Source: Ruegeria sp. Ofav3-42 (GTDB lineage Bacteria; Pseudomonadota; Alphaproteobacteria; Rhodobacterales; Rhodobacteraceae). Taken from it: DNA of 64,000 nt. Position 1 is the first letter of the stretch; every line of letters starts with the position of its first letter. Location of the stretch: NCBI RefSeq assembly GCF_022347725.1, contig NZ_JAKRGB010000005.1, positions 1 to 64,000 of the forward strand. The letters are read 5' to 3'. Below, one piece after another: positions 35,311-42,403 of this stretch. The notes below the pieces were generated by a model that did not search any database, was not told the DNA's origin, and saw only the letters and a program-made list of their open reading frames with translations. The position numbers and the translations under genes are program-made.

Positions 35311-38300
35311 CTATGTCATCGCCATTTGCGCGGCGGGGCTCTCGTCCTTGTGCTCGACCTCGTGTTTTCCCGAGCCACAGAGGATCACGCAGCAAACACC
35401 GGTGCGTGGTTGCTCGCCCTCTTTGGCGAACGTGGTTCGGACGGTGACCTTGAGCTTGGCCTCATTGGCGTCTTCAGGCCCTGGACCCACATCGGTGTGA
35501 ACCGCGATTGCCCAGCCGTCCCGCGCTGCAGGGCTGCCGGGTGCTGTACGTACATTGGCAACGGCACCGCCGCCATAGGACCAGTCCAGGACAACGCCGC
35601 CCTTGCTGCGCCCCGACGGTCCATCAAGATAAGGCCAGTCATCCAGCACCACCTGTTGACCCGGTATCAGGGGTGACTGCACCGCTGGTGGCATTTCGGG
35701 CATCACGCTGCCATCCATCAGAAAGAGATCATATTGTACCCCGTTCCGGGTCACGTTCGACCGGTGGATGCTCACCCCCGGCGGTGGAAAGTCGCCGTCC
35801 GGTTGCGGACCGGGTTGCGGGGGCATCGTGCTACCGGCTGAAGGCAGGTCACCGCCCGGCATCGGGACCGGCTGCGGCGCAGAACTCACCTGCTCCAGAA
35901 CCGAGGCAAGCGCAGAAGCTGCAGTTGGGGGCATCGCTGAAGGCGCGTCAGCCGCCGCGCCGTTTTGCGCGGGCGCTTGCGGTGCAACCGGCAACGGTTC
36001 GGGCGTGGTTGGTACCGCAGGCATGGGGTCTGCGCTGGGAGCAAAAACCTCGGCCACCGCCGCTGCTATGGCCTGGATTTCGCTGACCAGCGTTGCACTG
36101 GGCATCAGCCGCATCGCCAGCGCCAATGGCAGTTCCGATCCGTTCAGCAGGACAGCTCCTGTAACACCTGCCCCGGTCGAGAAGGCCCGGGCTCGCGTCC
36201 ACTGGGTGAACAGCTCAGGCGCGCCTTCGGCAATGGTAACAAGCAGCTGAGCAGGGCCGTCCTTCAGCGCGGGCTTCGCTGCGGGTTCCGTGCCATAACG
36301 GAAGATCGTTCCTCCCGGCGCGATTCCGACACCTGGCGCGCCATAGCCTTGCGGGTCGTCGAGACCAATTGCAACGGTCCACTGACGTTCGGCAGCTAGC
36401 GCCGGGACAGAGACAAGATGCGCGACATGTTCGGCACCCAAAACCTCGGTTACCGCAGCCTGCCAGCGCTCGTCGGTCGGTACACCGTTCGGGCCGCTCA
36501 TTGGTAGCACTGTTGCGGGGGCGATCGGGGCGGTCTCGGGTGACAGCGTGATCGCCATCGGAGCGCCATTGGCTGCGGGTGCATTTGTTGCTGGCGCGGG
36601 CGCCTCGGACAATGCGGCGGCATATCCCGGGGGTGGCGCGGCAGATCCGCGGTTCAGCTGGTGGCCATGGGGGCCGCCTGCATGCAGGATCTGGAAATGC
36701 GACGAGGTTGACGCACCCATTCGCGCATACTGTGCTTCGAAGGCGTCCCAAGTCATAATATACCGGCTGCCGGTACGATGGGTCGATTTGTGCGATCCCG
36801 GACTGCCAGGTGTCCCGACGATCCGATCCCAAGGATCGGTGATGCGAACCATCAGGTCGCCATCCTCGTCGGTATAGAGCCCCGTCACCACGATCGCGTG
36901 CAGCGACCCCGGCAGCGCGACACCCACCCAAATCGGGCCGTTATCTTCCAGAAGCGCCCGGAACCCGGCATGAGTGAAGCTCTGACCGGCGACTGGTATC
37001 AGCCCAAGCGCCTGACCCAGATCATCAATATCATCTGGGTCCAGGCCTTGCGAAACCGGTCGGTTCACGATTTCCGCCAAAGTGCGCGGTGACAAGCTGA
37101 TCTTGTCGCGCCAGCCGACCACCATCGCCGCCGCCGCTGCCCAGCAGCTGGCATTGGTCGGTTGCGCGATTTTCTGCACGTCGTCCCAGTTGCTTGTGAA
37201 GCTCTCGTTGATTCCAAGGCTAGCCGCATATCCAGGCGGTGGCGTTTGTGTGCCCCGATTCAGCTCATGACCATGAGTGCCGCCTGCGTGCAAGATCTGG
37301 AATGTGGCCGACGTCGTAGCCCCCATCCGCGCATATTCAGCTTCGAATGCGTCCCAGGTCATGATGTACCGGCTGCCAGTCTGGTGGGTCGGCTTGTGCG
37401 AGCCCGGGGTGCCAGGCGTGCCGACGATCCGATCCCAGGGATCGGTGACCCGGACCATCAGATCCCCGTTCTCATCATTGTAAAGACCGGTCACCACGAT
37501 CGCGTGAAGCGAATTTGGCAAGGCTACTCCGACCCAAAGCGGCCCGTTGTCTTCCAGCAGGTCACGGAAACCTTCATGGGTAAAGCTTTGACCTGCTACT
37601 GTCGTCAGGCCCAGACCCTCGGCAAGGTCGTCGAAATCATCAAGGTTCAGGCCTTTCTGGATCGGGCGGTCCACGATTTCTGCAATTACATTGGGCGACA
37701 AACTCATCTGGTCGCGCCAGCCAACGACCATCGCCGCGGCCGCGGCCCAGCAGCTCATGCTGGTGGGCTGCGCAATCTGCTGTACATCGTCCCAGTTGAT
37801 GGTGAAGCTCTCATTGATGCCGAGCGATTGTGCACCGCCGGTCGAGGCAACATTAACCCAGTTCGTGGCAACTTCGGTATCGCCCCAGCCCGCAAGTGAG
37901 CTTGGGCCATTGCCTGCCTGAACGGGATCGTAGCGATAGATCGCTTTGCGGTTCACATAAAGCTCATGACAGGGGAAGCCGTCATGGCGGCCAACTGCTT
38001 TGACCTGAATTTGCCCGCCACGCTTGCGGAAGAAGATCGCAATATCCGCGTCGATATCAGGCGCCACACGCGATAGCGGCATCGCGCCCTCTGCCTTAAC
38101 GCTAACCACTGAGGCGTTCTCCAGGACCGCTTGAATCGCAAAACGACCCGAAGTGCCAACGACTACATTGAAATTGTCATTGGTGGCCCTCAGGGTTTTG
38201 CTTTCTGTCGGTGTCGCGCCCTGTCGCAGACCCAGCCACCAGCCGGGCTTGCCTTGCACCGCATGGGTGTCATCACTGTCATAGGCCTTTGATTCTCCCC

Positions 38301-39879
38301 AATGACGGCGCTGCACCCGGACCCGATCAATGCCCATACCTGGTGTTAGTTCCACCTGAGCCACAATCTCGCCCCGGCTCGACCCGCTGCTATAGGAAAA
38401 ACCGCGTCCGTCTCCGCCATAGTCATCGCTGAATGGCCCTGAGATCGCGGGCGACGGGATAAACATGCGGTACTTCACTTCGACCGTATAAGGATCGGAG
38501 TTAACACCCAAGAGAGATGCGGCGCGAACCGGATCGTGGCCAAAGGCGGTTGCAAAGCCCAAGCTTTCCGCCACACCGCGTTGCACGCCTGCATAGACTT
38601 CCAGTGGCGATCCCACGCCCAAACCGATCTCGACCGATACACCAATGAAATTGGATTGACTGTCGAAGATGGCGACGCCACCACCAACGATACCTTCTCC
38701 GGCTGAGAAGCCGGCGACGAATGTGATCCCTTCGAACGCGTCGATGCCGCCGTCCAGAATCGTCATTTGAATGGTGGCGCTCAGCGAGAAGATTGCACCC
38801 AGATCCAGTTCTCCGACACCATAGATGCCCAGCTTGTTGTCCGGTGCAAAGATGACGCCCGCACCAAGCGAGCCACCTGCAGCGAAGCCGCCGGAAACCG
38901 ACGGGCCAATTCCAACCGAGAGGCCCCGCGCATTGGCCAACCGGATCGCAGCCACGGTGGTCGTCAGGGCAGGGTTAGTGGCGATCAGCGCATCCAGCGC
39001 GATCCGCATCGCGGTACCCATGCTGTCCGTATCCGGAGCCTGCGCGCTGGTCATTTCACCAATGCGAACGTTCCTTACCGCAGGCTGGTTAACCCCGAGC
39101 GAAGCCGCTATTGCAGCATCAGCTTTCGCCATATTCGCGCCGTCGCTGCCGATCTCGTCTGTTTCAACTTCATCACGTGGGTCATTCAGCTCTAACCGAG
39201 CAGCGTTGGGTGACGACGCGTTGCTGTCTTGTTCTTCATCCTGTGGCAATGGCGGCAGCTCTCCAAACCCGTCATTGTAAGGCACCGGAGGCGTTGCAGG
39301 GGCTTCAGGTGATAGATTCTGCACCTGGTCGCCAGAGTTGCCATTGGACGGCGTCTGGTCCGGCGGCGCGTTCACTGGATCCGAGCCCGGCACTTCCAAA
39401 CTGTCACCGGCCCAACCCAGCCCTGCCTCGCCCGCCGCGCCATAGCCCGGCGTCCGGATAGCGTTGCGATTGGGGAACATCCTCACTCGGCGTAGGCTAC
39501 GCCCCGTCAGCCCTTGCAGCGATATGAAAACGCTGTCGGCATCGGGCCAAACCTGCGCCTCCCATGGCCCGGTCCCATCCACGGTCTTGGTTGCAAGGGC
39601 GAAATAGAGCCGTTCGCTTCCCACAAACCGCGCCAGCACTTCCGCCGGTACGATATAGACCGCCTCGCCATCCGCGATCTGCAGCGGTCCCATCGACGCG
39701 GTCGAAAAGAAGTTGCCCGTTGATCGTCGTGACTTGTCAGAGAGCAAGGCAGGGTCGGTGACCAACGTCACTTCGGCCAGTTGCGGTTGCCCATGCGAGC
39801 GGATCGTGAACCCCAACATTGGGTACCGGTCGCTGATCGATATTCGGTTTGGGCTGATTTCTGCGCGCATGAGGGTCAC
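35311..39879 (-). CDS. 1522-residue protein with two tandem AvrRpt2-like (C70) papain-fold domains
   Basis: Residues 1-130 form a beta-like N-terminal domain, and 150-240 are acidic and Pro-rich. Residues 315-450 are strongly Gly-rich with alternating hydrophobics (VGIGPSVSGGFAAGG, GLGVGSPLEVYAG), resembling beta or membrane-inserting structure. Two domains repeat with a spacing of 202 residues, about 684-880 and 886-1080. Each has QPTSMSCWAAAAAMVVGW (Cys710) or QPTNASCWAAAAAMVVGW (Cys912), LHAIVVTGL (His792 in the first) and an ITDPW/VTDPW aspartate. This is the Cys-His-Asp triad of AvrRpt2-type cysteine peptidases. The Pro/Ala-rich remainder ends in a beta region and a CCVILC cysteine cluster. 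There is no signal peptide. Its start overlaps the DUF3467 stop (ATGA). Confidence 0.82.
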   Translation of the reverse strand: MTLMRAEISPNRISISDRYPMLGFTIRSHGQPQLAEVTLVTDPALLSDKSRRSTGNFFSTASMGPLQIADGEAVYIVPAEVLARFVGSERLYFALATKTVDGTGPWEAQVWPDADSVFISLQGLTGRSLRRVRMFPNRNAIRTPGYGAAGEAGLGWAGDSLEVPGSDPVNAPPDQTPSNGNSGDQVQNLSPEAPATPPVPYNDGFGELPPLPQDEEQDSNASSPNAARLELNDPRDEVETDEIGSDGANMAKADAAIAASLGVNQPAVRNVRIGEMTSAQAPDTDSMGTAMRIALDALIATNPALTTTVAAIRLANARGLSVGIGPSVSGGFAAGGSLGAGVIFAPDNKLGIYGVGELDLGAIFSLSATIQMTILDGGIDAFEGITFVAGFSAGEGIVGGGVAIFDSQSNFIGVSVEIGLGVGSPLEVYAGVQRGVAESLGFATAFGHDPVRAASLLGVNSDPYTVEVKYRMFIPSPAISGPFSDDYGGDGRGFSYSSGSSRGEIVAQVELTPGMGIDRVRVQRRHWGESKAYDSDDTHAVQGKPGWWLGLRQGATPTESKTLRATNDNFNVVVGTSGRFAIQAVLENASVVSVKAEGAMPLSRVAPDIDADIAIFFRKRGGQIQVKAVGRHDGFPCHELYVNRKAIYRYDPVQAGNGPSSLAGWGDTEVATNWVNVASTGGAQSLGINESFTINWDDVQQIAQPTSMSCWAAAAAMVVGWRDQMSLSPNVIAEIVDRPIQKGLNLDDFDDLAEGLGLTTVAGQSFTHEGFRDLLEDNGPLWVGVALPNSLHAIVVTGLYNDENGDLMVRVTDPWDRIVGTPGTPGSHKPTHQTGSRYIMTWDAFEAEYARMGATTSATFQILHAGGTHGHELNRGTQTPPPGYAASLGINESFTSNWDDVQKIAQPTNASCWAAAAAMVVGWRDKISLSPRTLAEIVNRPVSQGLDPDDIDDLGQALGLIPVAGQSFTHAGFRALLEDNGPIWVGVALPGSLHAIVVTGLYTDEDGDLMVRITDPWDRIVGTPGSPGSHKSTHRTGSRYIMTWDAFEAQYARMGASTSSHFQILHAGGPHGHQLNRGSAAPPPGYAAALSEAPAPATNAPAANGAPMAITLSPETAPIAPATVLPMSGPNGVPTDERWQAAVTEVLGAEHVAHLVSVPALAAERQWTVAIGLDDPQGYGAPGVGIAPGGTIFRYGTEPAAKPALKDGPAQLLVTIAEGAPELFTQWTRARAFSTGAGVTGAVLLNGSELPLALAMRLMPSATLVSEIQAIAAAVAEVFAPSADPMPAVPTTPEPLPVAPQAPAQNGAAADAPSAMPPTAASALASVLEQVSSAPQPVPMPGGDLPSAGSTMPPQPGPQPDGDFPPPGVSIHRSNVTRNGVQYDLFLMDGSVMPEMPPAVQSPLIPGQQVVLDDWPYLDGPSGRSKGGVVLDWSYGGGAVANVRTAPGSPAARDGWAIAVHTDVGPGPEDANEAKLKVTVRTTFAKEGEQPRTGVCCVILCGSGKHEVEHKDESPAAQMAMT

Positions 39880-40250
39880 CTGTCGTTGGGATCGTCTGGG
39901 AAAGTGTCGGACCGGCGGGATCGGGGCTTACTTCTGGCGGCTTCCGCCCGGCGTTCAAATTCAGGGGAGATGTCCAGGATCGAGGCCAGCGGGTCGTCTT
40001 CATGGACGTCCGCGATGGCTCCGAAATCACGTTCGAACTGCTCAACGGCCCGTTTGAGCATCCGCATCAGCAGCTTTGCATGTGTCGGACCAAGGGCCAG
40101 ACGGCTGTTGACCGTGGCCGAGCCTCGTTGGGGGTCCACCTGACCGAAATCGATCAGGAATTCGTAAGGATTGTGCCCAACTTCAAAATAGTTGGCATAT
40201 CCTGCGATCAGGGTGCGCCCGTCTCCTGCAGGCGTAAGACCGTCAGCCAT
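39876..40250 (-). CDS. DUF3467 domain protein
   Basis: The ATG at 40250 has a GGGAGA site and gives 124 residues; a TTG two codons upstream is less likely. ANYFEVGHNPYEFLIDFGQ (near 18) and the following R-x-ALGPTHAKLLMRMLKRAV segment match DUF3467, a small family of unknown function. The tail is charged and probably disordered (RRAEAARSKPRSRRSD). It is the first gene after the sigma-54 promoter, about 20 bases downstream of the predicted transcription start. Confidence 0.82.
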   Translation of the reverse strand: MADGLTPAGDGRTLIAGYANYFEVGHNPYEFLIDFGQVDPQRGSATVNSRLALGPTHAKLLMRMLKRAVEQFERDFGAIADVHEDDPLASILDISPEFERRAEAARSKPRSRRSDTFPDDPNDR

Positions 40251-40279
40251 CGGCAAGTCTCCCGCTGTTACCCCTATAC

Positions 40280-40296
40280 ATGCAAGAAACGTGCCA
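40280..40296 (-). promoter_or_regulatory. Sigma-54 (-24/-12) promoter of the unknown operon
   Basis: On the minus strand the sequence reads TGGCACGTTTCTTGCAT. This is TGGCACG, four bases, then TTGCA: an exact match to the sigma-54 consensus with correct GG-to-GC spacing. The -24 element is 40291-40296 and the -12 element 40280-40285. Transcription should begin near 40270, about 20 bases before the DUF3467 start codon. Confidence 0.92.
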
Positions 40297-40339
40297 CGGG
40301 CCTACCCCAGCATCATCAATGGCTTAGACGATCTTCGGC

Positions 40340-40391
40340 TGTCACATGTGTCACAACCCACCGTCACATTGTGACATGGCTTCTGTGACAC
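40340..40391 (-). promoter_or_regulatory. Upstream activator repeats for the sigma-54 activator
   Basis: Three copies of a TGTCACA/TGTGACA-type element occur: TGTCACATGTGTCACA (40340-40355, near-palindrome), GTCACATTGTGACA (40363-40376, palindromic core) and TGTGACAC (40384-40391). They lie about 44-95 bases upstream of the -24 element, the usual distance for enhancer-binding-protein sites, and between the activator gene and the promoter it should control. The protein that binds them is inferred to be the PspF-like activator at 40418-41362. Confidence 0.78.
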
Positions 40392-40417
40392 GCGGGTCAA
40401 TTAGAGTTGTCGGATGA

Positions 40418-41362
40418 TCAGCGTTCGCCCGGGGTCAACGGGCTGCGTGCGATCCGGTACTTTTCGATCTTCCGATAGACGCTCATCCGCGACATGTTTA
40501 GAAGCCGCGCCGCTTCTGCCTTGTTCCATTGGGTGCGGTTCAGCGCCTCGATCAGATCGTCTTTTTCGGTCGAGATCACCCGGCGATGGCCCGAGACCAG
40601 GGCCCGGAACACCGGCGGCAAATCCGCCACCCTCACCTCACCTACCGGCGGATCAATGAACACTGCTTCGATCACATTGCGCAATTCCCGCACGTTGCCC
40701 GGCCAGTCATAGGTTTCAAAAAGCCGCGCCAGTTGCCGGTCCGGCCCACTCACCCTGCGTCCGTCTCGCGCGTTCAGCTCTGCGATAAAGCTCTCGGCCA
40801 GAACCCGGATGTCATCGGGCCGCATGCGCAGTGGTTCAACCTCGATCCGCGCAACATTCAGCCGATAATACAAATCCGCACGGAAGCGGTTCGACGCCAC
40901 CAGGTCTTCAAGCAGCTGATTTGTTGCGGCGACAATCCTGACATCGACCAGGATTTCACGTGTCGCGCCGATCCTGTCAACTTGTCCGGTTTCCAAAAAG
41001 CGCAAAATTTTTGCCTGACCCAACAGACTTAGTTCCCCGATCTCGTCCAGAAACAACGTGCCTCGATGCGCTTGCGCAGCACGGCCCTCGTAGCACCCCA
41101 CGGCCCCGGTAAAAGCCCCACGTTCGTGTCCAAAAAGTTCGGATTCGACCAAACCCTCGGGCAGGGCGGCGCAGTTGACTGTCACGAACTCCTGGCTCTG
41201 ACGCGGACTCAGATCATGTATCGCCTGCGCGATCCGTTCCTTGCCCGTTCCCGTTTCGCCCGTAATCAGGACCGGGGCCTGACAGCGAGCAACCTTGGGA
41301 AGATATGCCCGCAACTCGTTCACCCACTTACTTTCCCCCTTAATGGTCGCCAGCGTATCCAT
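40418..41362 (-). CDS. Sigma-54-dependent activator, PspF-like without receiver domain
   Basis: The protein has 314 residues. The AAA+ domain begins almost at the N-terminus: Walker A GETGTGKE (near 36), the sigma-54 contact loop GAFTGA (near 83), Walker B GTLFLDEIGEL (near 100), and arginine-finger and sensor regions (FRADLYYRLNV, WPGNVRELRNVIE). The C-terminus has a Fis-type HTH (KAEAARLLNMSRMSVYRKIE). There is no receiver, GAF or PAS input domain, as in PspF or HrpS, so activity must be set by a partner protein or by expression level. It precedes the sigma-54 promoter and the activator repeats. Confidence 0.95.
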   Translation of the reverse strand: MDTLATIKGESKWVNELRAYLPKVARCQAPVLITGETGTGKERIAQAIHDLSPRQSQEFVTVNCAALPEGLVESELFGHERGAFTGAVGCYEGRAAQAHRGTLFLDEIGELSLLGQAKILRFLETGQVDRIGATREILVDVRIVAATNQLLEDLVASNRFRADLYYRLNVARIEVEPLRMRPDDIRVLAESFIAELNARDGRRVSGPDRQLARLFETYDWPGNVRELRNVIEAVFIDPPVGEVRVADLPPVFRALVSGHRRVISTEKDDLIEALNRTQWNKAEAARLLNMSRMSVYRKIEKYRIARSPLTPGER

Positions 41363-41372
41363 ATTTCTGGTT

Positions 41373-41407
41373 CCAAAATTAATTTTGGGGCAAGGGGCAA
41401 GCCTTGC
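41373..41407. promoter_or_regulatory. Perfect 16-base palindrome and hairpin upstream of the activator gene
   Basis: CCAAAATTAATTTTGG (41373-41388) is a perfect palindrome ten bases upstream of the activator start codon. It is followed at once by GCAAGG (41390-41395) and CCTTGC (41402-41407), which can form a 6-bp stem. The palindrome occupies the position of a ribosome-site-overlapping operator or a 5' hairpin, so it may control activator synthesis. The rest of 41389-41662 shows no gene. Confidence 0.5.
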
Positions 41408-41662
41408 AAAAACAATTGCGGCTTCAAGCGTGCACTCGTTCAGACAGCCGCATAGAGTTCTTTGTGCAGACGTCGCGGTGCAGGCTGCTGGTTTAACAAA
41501 AGTTTGAAACTCTAGTTTAACACGAACACTTCAGAATGCCGAAAATCCGCCGAAGGAATTGGGGCGATCAGCAAAGCTTCGCTCAACATGGTCCCTTCGA
41601 ACTTTTTCACCACCGCGTCGTTCGGTTTGCTAAATGACCCTGGCGCGGGCCTTGTCAGAAGG

Positions 41663-42268
41663 GGTTCTGTTGAGACTGGCAGGGGGCTTCCGTAGCCTCG
41701 GCGCATGAATAAGCGATCACCATTCAAGTGGTTCAAAACCAGTCCCGAGGTTGTTCGTCTGGCCGTCATTCTGTCCGTTCGGTTTCTTTCTTCACTTCGA
41801 AACGTGGACGACATGCTGCATGATCGCAGGGTTGAGGTTAGCCATGAAACAGTACGGTTCTGGTGGTACCGATTTGGTCCGGTGTTCGCGCCAGAAATCC
41901 GGCGGAAACGGGTTCAGCGAATGCGGGCGTACTCAAAATCGAAATGGTCTGCCGAAACGTGATCGTGAAAATTACCGGTATTCGGCTCTACCTGTACCGC
42001 GCCGTCGATCAGGAACCGTCGGATTGAAGGATCACACAGACCCACTCGACAGCGTGAGAAGATGATGAGGCGCTTCAAATCGCCAAACCAAGCACAAAGG
42101 TTCCTTACGGCTCACGATCAGATCAACACCGTCTTTCGCCCCGCCGTCTCATACCGTCACGCCAGAACCGATGCCTTTGGCCTCTGGAACGGTTACGCCC
42201 TCGAAGTGACCGCCTGACGGACGCAGATGAACCCGTTTTCAGACGCGTGCAAACAAGTCGGCAATGCC
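41663..42268 (+). mobile_element. Mosaic IS6-family remnant (left copy)
   Basis: The right end GCAAACAAGTCGGCAATGCC (42249-42268) matches the ends of the inverted element at 48876-49682. The left end is uncertain; a GGTTCTGTTGAGACTGGCAG stretch (from 41663), typical of a different IS6 element, is the best guess. Coding remains from two different IS6 types meet near 42010, so this is a recombined scar rather than a single element. No 8-base target duplication was found. Confidence 0.6.
41705..42217 (+). pseudogene. Broken, chimeric IS6-family transposase
   Basis: Residues from 41705 (SLRNVDDMLHDRRVEVSHET) are the N-terminal third of an IS6-type transposase. The frame then shifts near 41955 into VIVKITGIRLYLYRAVDQ. 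Near 42010 the sequence jumps to the C-terminal part of a second IS6 type (a shared IEGSHRP-like stretch, then ATG ATG AGG CGC at 42062 reading MMRRFKSPNQAQRFLTAHDQ) and stops at 42215-42217. The central DDE core is deleted, so it is inactive. The C-terminal part is nearly identical to the copy at 48934. Confidence 0.8.
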
Positions 42269-42403
42269 CCAGAGAAGATCAGACAGGCTGACCGGACGGT
42301 TTTTTGAGCCGTGAACCGCGCAACTGCCCAAAGTCAATCGGTCCTGAGCCTAAAGCAGAATGGGCTAAGTCCCTGAGACATGGCCCATTCCGATCGCTTA
42401 CAA

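Noticed and set aside
22397..41362. The unknown locus as a phage tail, contractile injection or bacterial microcompartment system
   Set aside because: No sheath, tube, baseplate, AAA+ remodeller, BMC shell domain, capsid or terminase segment was seen in any product.
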